Below are positions 24,738-30,169 of a stretch of 30,169 bases of DNA, one piece after another. This DNA is from an uncultured Pelagibacteraceae bacterium (GTDB taxonomy: Bacteria; Pseudomonadota; Alphaproteobacteria; Pelagibacterales; Pelagibacteraceae). Under the pieces are notes generated by a model that saw nothing but the letters and a program-made list of their open reading frames with translations, made no database searches and was not told the origin of the DNA. The translations under genes were made by a program, and so were the position numbers. Every line of letters begins with the position of its first letter. The stretch's first letter is position 1. Location of the stretch: contig CACGET010000006.1 of the NCBI GenBank assembly GCA_902572155.1, forward strand, positions 1-30,169, read 5' to 3'.

Positions 24738-26029
24738 TGAAAGAAGATAAAAATATTTTTTTAGGAAAAAAAATATTAATTTATGGACTTGGAAAAACAG
24801 GAAAATCTTCACTAAAATTTTTAAAAAATAAAGCTGATGTTTATTTTTTTGATGACAACATTAAGAATAAAAAAATTCAAAAATTCTCTAATTTTGATAA
24901 AATATCAAAAGAAAAATTTGATAAAGTAATTATTAGTCCTGGAATTAATATAAATAATTGTAAATTAACTAAATTTTTAAAATCAAATCTTTCAAAAATA
25001 TATACTGATCTGGATGTATTTTATGCATTTCACAAGAACAAAAGTATTACTATTACAGGAACAAATGGTAAGTCCACAACTGCAAAAATTTTACATAAAG
25101 TTTTAAGTGATCAAAATTATGATGCAAGATTAGTGGGCAATATAGGCAATCCAGTGCTATCTGAAAAAAAAATTTTTAAAAAAACTATATTTGTAATTGA
25201 AGCTTCTTCGTATCAATTAGATTATAGTAAAATATTTACTTCAAAATATTCAGTAATATTAAATATAAGTCCAGACCACTTAGAAAGACACAAAAACTTG
25301 GAAAACTATGTTAAGGCAAAATTTAAATTACTTAGCTCTCAGTCTGCTCGTTGTAAAGCATTTGTAAAAAAAAATGATCTTTTAATCTCTAATCAAATTA
25401 AAAAAAATGAATTTAAACAAAAAATTATAGAAGTAGACTCTTTTGATAGCAGTAAATTACTGAGTAAATTAAAAAATAAATATTTCCTGTCTTTTGGAAA
25501 TAGAGAAAATCTATCTTTTGTTTTAAAAATTTCACAATCTTTAAGATTAAATTATAAAGATTTGATTAAAACCTTAAATAAATTTAAGGGACTTAAATAT
25601 CGTCAACAAACTATTTTTGAAAATAAAAAAATATCTATAATTAATGATTCAAAATCAACAAGTTTTGCATCATCAGAAAATTTGTTAAAAAACTTAAAAG
25701 AGGTCTATTGGATTTTAGGCGGTATTCCAAAAAAAAATGATAAATTTAGATTATCTAAAAAACATTGTAAAAATTTTAAGGCATATATTTTTGGAAATCA
25801 TTATAAAGAATTCAAAAAACATTTAAAAAATAAGATAATAGTTAAAAATTATAAAACATTGAGACATACTTTAGATAAAATATTTTTAGATATTTCAAAA
25901 AAACAATTAAGAAAAAAAGTTATTTTATTTAGCCCGGCAGGAGCTTCTTTTGATAGCTTCAAAAATTTTGAAGATAGAGGTTTGTATTTTAATAATTTAA
26001 TTAAGAAATTTATTAATGAAAATAGATAA
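24737..26029 (+). CDS. murD: UDP-MurNAc-L-alanine:D-glutamate ligase
   Basis: This 430-residue Mur ligase adds D-glutamate to UDP-MurNAc-L-Ala in the cytoplasm. The frame is open further upstream, but the start is set at 24737 (MKEDKNIFLGKKILIYGLGKTG), which puts the N-terminal GxGxTG dinucleotide-like motif in its usual place and gives a TAATG overlap with mraY. The P-loop ITGTNGKSTTAKIL, ASSYQLDY, NISPDHLERH, NDSKSTSFAS and LFSPAGASFDSFKNFEDRG motifs all match MurD. It overlaps the ftsW start by 14 bases. Confidence 0.95.
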   Translation: MKEDKNIFLGKKILIYGLGKTGKSSLKFLKNKADVYFFDDNIKNKKIQKFSNFDKISKEKFDKVIISPGININNCKLTKFLKSNLSKIYTDLDVFYAFHKNKSITITGTNGKSTTAKILHKVLSDQNYDARLVGNIGNPVLSEKKIFKKTIFVIEASSYQLDYSKIFTSKYSVILNISPDHLERHKNLENYVKAKFKLLSSQSARCKAFVKKNDLLISNQIKKNEFKQKIIEVDSFDSSKLLSKLKNKYFLSFGNRENLSFVLKISQSLRLNYKDLIKTLNKFKGLKYRQQTIFENKKISIINDSKSTSFASSENLLKNLKEVYWILGGIPKKNDKFRLSKKHCKNFKAYIFGNHYKEFKKHLKNKIIVKNYKTLRHTLDKIFLDISKKQLRKKVILFSPAGASFDSFKNFEDRGLYFNNLIKKFINENR

Positions 26030-27143
26030 TTATTTATATAGATTTTATTATCAGTGGTGGAAAAATTTAGATAAGTCAATTTTCTTACTTATAACTTTAT
26101 TATTTGCTATTGGTTTATTTTTTTCACTGGTATCAACTTCATTAATTGCATCAGATAGATTAAATACTAATAGTTACTCTTTTTTTTTTAAGCATCTAAT
26201 TTATATTTTTATTGGAATATTTATAATTTTTATTTTTTCATCTTTAAATACGGATCAATTATTAAAATACTCAGTTATCCTTTTTTTTATTTCTTTGATC
26301 TCCTTAATTTTGGTTCCAATTATCGGTATAGAGGTAAAGGGTTCAAAAAGATGGATTGATTTATTTTTTTTACCAAGATTTCAGCCCATTGAATTATTGA
26401 AACCCTTTTTAATTGTAATTTTAGCAACTATTCTTGCAAGTAATAGAATAACTAGTCTTTATTTTAAGTATTTATTATCAATTATTTTAATTTCTGTAAT
26501 TTCTTTACTTTTAATTATACAACCAGATATTGGCCAGACTCTTCTTGTAGTTTTTTCATGGGTCACCTTAATTTTTACTTCTGGGATTAATATTTTTTTT
26601 CTTTTTGGGTTTTCTTTGCTTTTATTATTTTTTTTAACTTATATGGTAATCTTTGTTCCTAAGTTTGATTATATTCAAGGTAGAATCTTTTCTTTTTTTA
26701 ACAGAGATATAGGATCACATAATTTTCAATCAGATAAGGCAATTGAGTCTATTATTAGTGGGGGTTTTTTTGGAAAAGGAATTGGTGAAGGAACATTAAA
26801 AAACAGAGTACCAGAGGCTCATACAGACTATATTATTTCAGTGATTTCTGAAGAATTTGGAGTTGTTGCTATAATATTAATATTAATATTGTTTCTAGTC
26901 TTGATTTATATAATTTTTAAAAAATTAAATTACGAAAAGAGTGAAAAGATCAAATTAATTTTGATTGGATGTATAAGTTTAATTTTGATGCAAGCTACAA
27001 TCCATATAGGTGTAAATATTAGATTATTTCCAACTACAGGAATGACTTTACCCTTTTTGAGTTACGGAGGATCTTCAATTGTGAGTATTTCAATATTATC
27101 AGGAATAATTCTTAATTTAACAAAAAGAAAAGTAAATAACTGA
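26016..27143 (+). CDS. ftsW: Septal peptidoglycan glycosyltransferase FtsW (SEDS family)
   Basis: The 375-residue polytopic protein polymerises lipid II into glycan strands at the septum with FtsI. SEDS-family marks are GIEVKGSKRWIDL, FQPIELLKPF, QPDIGQTLLV (with the conserved catalytic-loop Asp nearby), ISGGFFGKGIGEGTLKNRVPEAHTDYIISVISEEFG, and the C-terminal TTGMTLPFLSYGGSSI. Around ten membrane segments are visible. FtsW is preferred over RodA because of its place between murD and murG and the septal genes in the operon. It overlaps murD by 14 bases and ends two bases before murG. Confidence 0.94.
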   Translation: MKIDNYLYRFYYQWWKNLDKSIFLLITLLFAIGLFFSLVSTSLIASDRLNTNSYSFFFKHLIYIFIGIFIIFIFSSLNTDQLLKYSVILFFISLISLILVPIIGIEVKGSKRWIDLFFLPRFQPIELLKPFLIVILATILASNRITSLYFKYLLSIILISVISLLLIIQPDIGQTLLVVFSWVTLIFTSGINIFFLFGFSLLLLFFLTYMVIFVPKFDYIQGRIFSFFNRDIGSHNFQSDKAIESIISGGFFGKGIGEGTLKNRVPEAHTDYIISVISEEFGVVAIILILILFLVLIYIIFKKLNYEKSEKIKLILIGCISLILMQATIHIGVNIRLFPTTGMTLPFLSYGGSSIVSISILSGIILNLTKRKVNN

Positions 27144-27145
27144 AT

Positions 27146-28207
27146 ATGAAAAAAAAAATTTTAATTTCTACAGGAGGCTCAGGAGGACATGTTATACCTG
27201 CTATTTCTATTTATGAACATTTAAACAAGGACTATGAGATCATAATATCAACAGACAAAAGAGGTCTTAAATATATGGAAAAAAATTATTATCAAATTTT
27301 TATAGTTGATACTCCCAAATTAAATAAATCAATTTTATTACCAATTTCAATATTAAAATTATTTTTCTTGATTTTAAAATCCGTATTATTTTTAAAGAGG
27401 CAGAAGATACAAGTCTTGATTTCTACAGGTGGATATATGTCTATACCATTATGTTTGGCCGCAAAAATATTAAAAATCAACATTTTTTTATTTGAACCAA
27501 ATATGATTGTTGGAAAAGCAAATAAATTTTTTCTTAACTTTTCAAAAAAAATAATATGTTATGATAAAAATATTATTGGCTTACAAGGCAATCAAAGACA
27601 AAAAGTAGCAATTACAAATCCAATTATAAAAAAAAATCATTATCAAATTAAAAATAAAAAAGAAGGGATATTTACCATATTGATAATTGGTGGCAGTCAA
27701 GGAGCAAAGATATTTGATGAAATAATGCAAGAAACGATTTTAAAAATTTCTAAGATAAACTCCTTAAAGATAATTCATCAAACAAGTCAAAAAAATATAG
27801 ATTTTTTAAGAAGATTTTACACAGAAAATAAAGTTGAAAATATTATTTTTAGTTTTGAACAAAATATGGATTTTCTCATTAAGCAATCAGATTTGTGCAT
27901 TACAAGAGGAGGAGCCTCAAGTTTAGCCGAAATAGCACATTCGAACGTCCCTTTTATTGTAATTCCATTGCCGACTTCAAAAGATAATCATCAGTTTGAA
28001 AATGCTTGTTATTACAAAAATAAAAATTGTTGTTGGATTATCGATCAAGTAAATTTTGATAAACGTAAATTTGAAGAGTTATTAATAAATGTACTAAAAA
28101 ATAAAGATATTTTATCTCAAAAAAAAAAAAATTTAGAAAATTTAACTTATCAAAACACTTGGAATAATGTTAATCAAAATTTAAAAGAAATAATTAATGA
28201 AAATTAA
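27146..28207 (+). CDS. murG: Lipid II synthase MurG
   Basis: This 353-residue peripheral membrane glycosyltransferase (GT28) adds GlcNAc to lipid I on the inner face of the membrane. The N-terminal domain has the glycine-rich loop STGGSGGHVIPAISI and STGGYMSIPLCLAAKI; the C-terminal domain has IIGGSQGAKIFDE and the UDP-GlcNAc-binding TRGGASSLAEIAHSNVPFIVIPLP followed by DNHQFENA. All are in MurG order and the length is normal. It overlaps murC by 11 bases. Confidence 0.96.
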   Translation: MKKKILISTGGSGGHVIPAISIYEHLNKDYEIIISTDKRGLKYMEKNYYQIFIVDTPKLNKSILLPISILKLFFLILKSVLFLKRQKIQVLISTGGYMSIPLCLAAKILKINIFLFEPNMIVGKANKFFLNFSKKIICYDKNIIGLQGNQRQKVAITNPIIKKNHYQIKNKKEGIFTILIIGGSQGAKIFDEIMQETILKISKINSLKIIHQTSQKNIDFLRRFYTENKVENIIFSFEQNMDFLIKQSDLCITRGGASSLAEIAHSNVPFIVIPLPTSKDNHQFENACYYKNKNCCWIIDQVNFDKRKFEELLINVLKNKDILSQKKKNLENLTYQNTWNNVNQNLKEIINEN

Positions 28208-29591
28208 ATTAGCTAAATCTGAATTAATACACTTTGTTGGCATTGGTGGTATTGGCATGAGTGGTTTGTCCTTAATAATGAAAGGAAAAGGATTTAAAGT
28301 GCAGGGAAGCGACATAGCAAACAATAAAAATATTGAAAGATTAAAAAAAGCAAAGATAAAAATTTCAGTTGGCCACAACAAGCAGAATATTGATAAAGCA
28401 ACTATATTAGTTGTTTCTTCAGCAATTAAAAAAAATAATCCTGAATTAATTGAAGCCAAAAAAAAACAATTGCCTATTTACAAAAGAGGCGAAATGTTAG
28501 CACACATTGTATCTTTGACAAAAAATATTGTTGTTGTAGGTTCACATGGTAAAACCACAACCACTTCTTTGATAGCTTCTATTTTTCATGAAACTAAAAT
28601 TGATCCAACAATCATCAATGGTGGTGTAATTAATTCAATTAAAAATTCTGCAAAATTGGGAAAAAGTGATTGGTCTATTTTAGAAGCAGATGAGTCAGAC
28701 GGAAGTTTTATTCATATCCCTCCAACTTATTCAATAATAACAAATATCGATAGAGAACACATGGATTTTTATAATTCCATGAATGAACTAAACAATTATT
28801 TTTTAAAGTTTGTAAATAAAGTTCCATCTTTTGGAAAATCGTTTATTTGTTTAGATGATAAGAATAATAAAAAATTAATAAAAAAGTTAAATAATAAAAA
28901 TTTTTATACTTATGGCTTAGATAAAAAATCAAATTTTTGTATAATAAATATAAAGCAATTGAGAAAATATACTGAGTTTGATCTTAAGATAGTTTTACCG
29001 AATAAAAAAAGTAAGCTGATTAAAAAATTTAAAGTCCCACTGTTAGGAATTCATAATGTTAGGAATTCTGTAGCTGCTACTTCATTAGCTATAATATTAG
29101 GATTAACTTATTCTAATATTAAAAAAGGTCTTAAAAATTTTAAAGGGGTTCAAAGAAGATTTAATAAAATTTTTTCTTTTAATAAAGTAGATTTTTTTGA
29201 TGATTATGCTCATCACCCTACAGAAATTAAAGTAGTATTAGATGGTGTAAACAATGTGTATAAAGGTTTTGAAAAAGTATGTATTTTTCAACCTCATAGA
29301 ATTTCAAGATTGAAAGATTTAAAAAAAGAATTTACTTATGCTTTCAAAGATGCAGATAAAGTAATTTTATTTCCAATTTATACTGCTGGAGAAAAAATAA
29401 AGTTAGGGTTCAGTTATACAAATTTTGGTAAAGAAATAATTAAAAATTCTAAAGTTAAATTATTTTTAGTAGATAATAAATATCAATTAGCAAAATATAT
29501 TAAAAATAACATCTATGGAAAAAAAATAGTTATAGGGATGGGTGCAGGTACAATTTCAGCATGGATGAGAGAATTACCTAAATTATTGTAA
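28197..29591 (+). CDS. murC: UDP-N-acetylmuramate:L-alanine ligase
   Basis: The 464-residue Mur ligase attaches the first stem residue, L-alanine, to UDP-MurNAc. Motifs in order are HFVGIGGIGMSGLSLIM (N-terminal nucleotide-like fold), VVGSHGKTTTTSLI (P-loop), LEADESDGSF, TNIDREHMDFY, GVQRRFNKIF, DDYAHHPTEIK and FQPHRISR. The start overlaps the last 11 bases of murG, and the stop shares one base with the murB ATG (TAATG), so murG-murC-murB look translationally coupled. Confidence 0.97.
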   Translation: MKIKLAKSELIHFVGIGGIGMSGLSLIMKGKGFKVQGSDIANNKNIERLKKAKIKISVGHNKQNIDKATILVVSSAIKKNNPELIEAKKKQLPIYKRGEMLAHIVSLTKNIVVVGSHGKTTTTSLIASIFHETKIDPTIINGGVINSIKNSAKLGKSDWSILEADESDGSFIHIPPTYSIITNIDREHMDFYNSMNELNNYFLKFVNKVPSFGKSFICLDDKNNKKLIKKLNNKNFYTYGLDKKSNFCIINIKQLRKYTEFDLKIVLPNKKSKLIKKFKVPLLGIHNVRNSVAATSLAIILGLTYSNIKKGLKNFKGVQRRFNKIFSFNKVDFFDDYAHHPTEIKVVLDGVNNVYKGFEKVCIFQPHRISRLKDLKKEFTYAFKDADKVILFPIYTAGEKIKLGFSYTNFGKEIIKNSKVKLFLVDNKYQLAKYIKNNIYGKKIVIGMGAGTISAWMRELPKLL

Positions 29592-30169
29592 TGAATATTA
29601 TTTTAGAGGAATTATTATTAGAATTTAAGAATAATATAAGTTTAGATTACGATTTAAAAAAAAAAAATTGGTTTAATATAGGTGGCAAAACTAAAGTTTA
29701 TTACAAAGCTAATAATTTAAAAGAGTTAATAAAATTTTTAAAAAAAATTAATAACAAGGAAAAAATATTTATTCTTGGAGGCGGTTCAAACACATTAATA
29801 ACAGATGAAAAATATGATGGAATTGTAATTAAGCTTTCAGAGAATTTTAAAAATATTTCTCTTCTATCAGACGATATAATTATTGCGGGAAGTGCTACAA
29901 GTGATAGGGCAATTTCAGATTTTGCAATGAATAATAATTTAGGAGGTTTCGAATTTCTATCTTGTATACCTGGTACGGTTGGAGGTGGAATTAAGATGAA
30001 TGCAGGTTGTTTTGGAAGAGAATTTAAAGATATCTTAATTTCTCTACAAGCAATCACTAAACACGGACAAGTTATAACAATACCTGCAAAAGAAATAAAT
30101 TTTGAATATAGAGATAGTAAATTATCAGAAGATCTCATTTTTTTGAGTGCATCATTTAAAGGTTATAAA
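29591..30169 (+). CDS. murB: UDP-N-acetylenolpyruvoylglucosamine reductase, 3' end cut off
   Basis: The frame is open from ATG 29591 to the window edge (193 residues). MurB is the FAD- and NADPH-dependent enzyme that reduces UDP-GlcNAc-enolpyruvate to UDP-MurNAc. The FAD-binding region shows NWFNIGGKTKVYYKA, FILGGGSNTLITDEKYDG, GFEFLSCIPGTVGGGIKMNAG and FEYRDSKL, in family order. The C-terminal substrate-binding part with the catalytic Glu lies outside the window. It overlaps the murC stop by one base and continues the dcw operon. Confidence 0.95.
   Translation, partial: MNIILEELLLEFKNNISLDYDLKKKNWFNIGGKTKVYYKANNLKELIKFLKKINNKEKIFILGGGSNTLITDEKYDGIVIKLSENFKNISLLSDDIIIAGSATSDRAISDFAMNNNLGGFEFLSCIPGTVGGGIKMNAGCFGREFKDILISLQAITKHGQVITIPAKEINFEYRDSKLSEDLIFLSASFKGYK

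Noticed and set aside
29701..30138. Minus-strand frame of 145 codons
   Set aside because: It is the antisense of murB, which shows family motifs throughout.

Overview
The window is strongly AT-rich, gene-dense DNA that looks like a streamlined alphaproteobacterial chromosome, most likely Pelagibacterales (SAR11) or a close marine relative. This is inferred from base composition, very short spacers, Lys/Ile/Asn-rich proteins, and two alphaproteobacterial gene neighbourhoods: carAB / yqeY-dnaG-rpoD, and peptidoglycan amidase - rnpB - mraZ - dcw cluster. No insertion sequence, phage gene, CRISPR array or defence island was found.

Layout. (1) 1-3337, + strand: the 3' part of a circularly permuted ATP-grasp protein, then a 704-residue glycine-rich autotransporter with signal peptide, passenger and C-terminal beta-barrel. 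This pair is the most accessory-looking part. (2) 3334-7729, - strand: carA and carB (carbamoyl phosphate for pyrimidines and arginine); the carB stop overlaps the autotransporter stop at a CTAG palindrome. (3) 7857-11987, + strand: yqeY, dnaG, rpoD. (4) 11995-13001: two tRNA genes flanking an uncharacterised membrane protein. The first, tRNA-Val(GAC), has perfect stems but unusual D and T loops. (5) 13011-14407, - strand: mlaA and mlaC, the outer-membrane and periplasmic parts of the phospholipid-trafficking Mla pathway. (6) 14472-15194: an AmpD/AmiD-type amidase, then RNase P RNA (about 15239-15596). (7) 15842 to the window end, + strand: a very compact division and cell-wall (dcw) cluster in the order mraZ, ftsZ, rsmH, ftsL, ftsI, murE-murF (one fused gene), mraY, murD, ftsW, murG, murC, murB (cut by the window edge).

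The dcw genes are almost all abutting or overlapping by 1-14 bases, so they probably form one long transcription unit. A strong promoter (TTGACA-17-TATATT) lies upstream of mraZ, and its -10 element sits inside three 10-bp-spaced MraZ boxes, which suggests autorepression by MraZ. Because ftsZ is second in the operon rather than at its end, MraZ would control ftsZ almost directly.

The most notable points are the non-canonical tRNA-Val, the mraZ-ftsZ-rsmH order with MraZ boxes on the promoter, the glycine-rich autotransporter with its in-frame GGC tract, and the EEISWGQ membrane protein. No wholly new multi-gene system is evident; most of the window is housekeeping.
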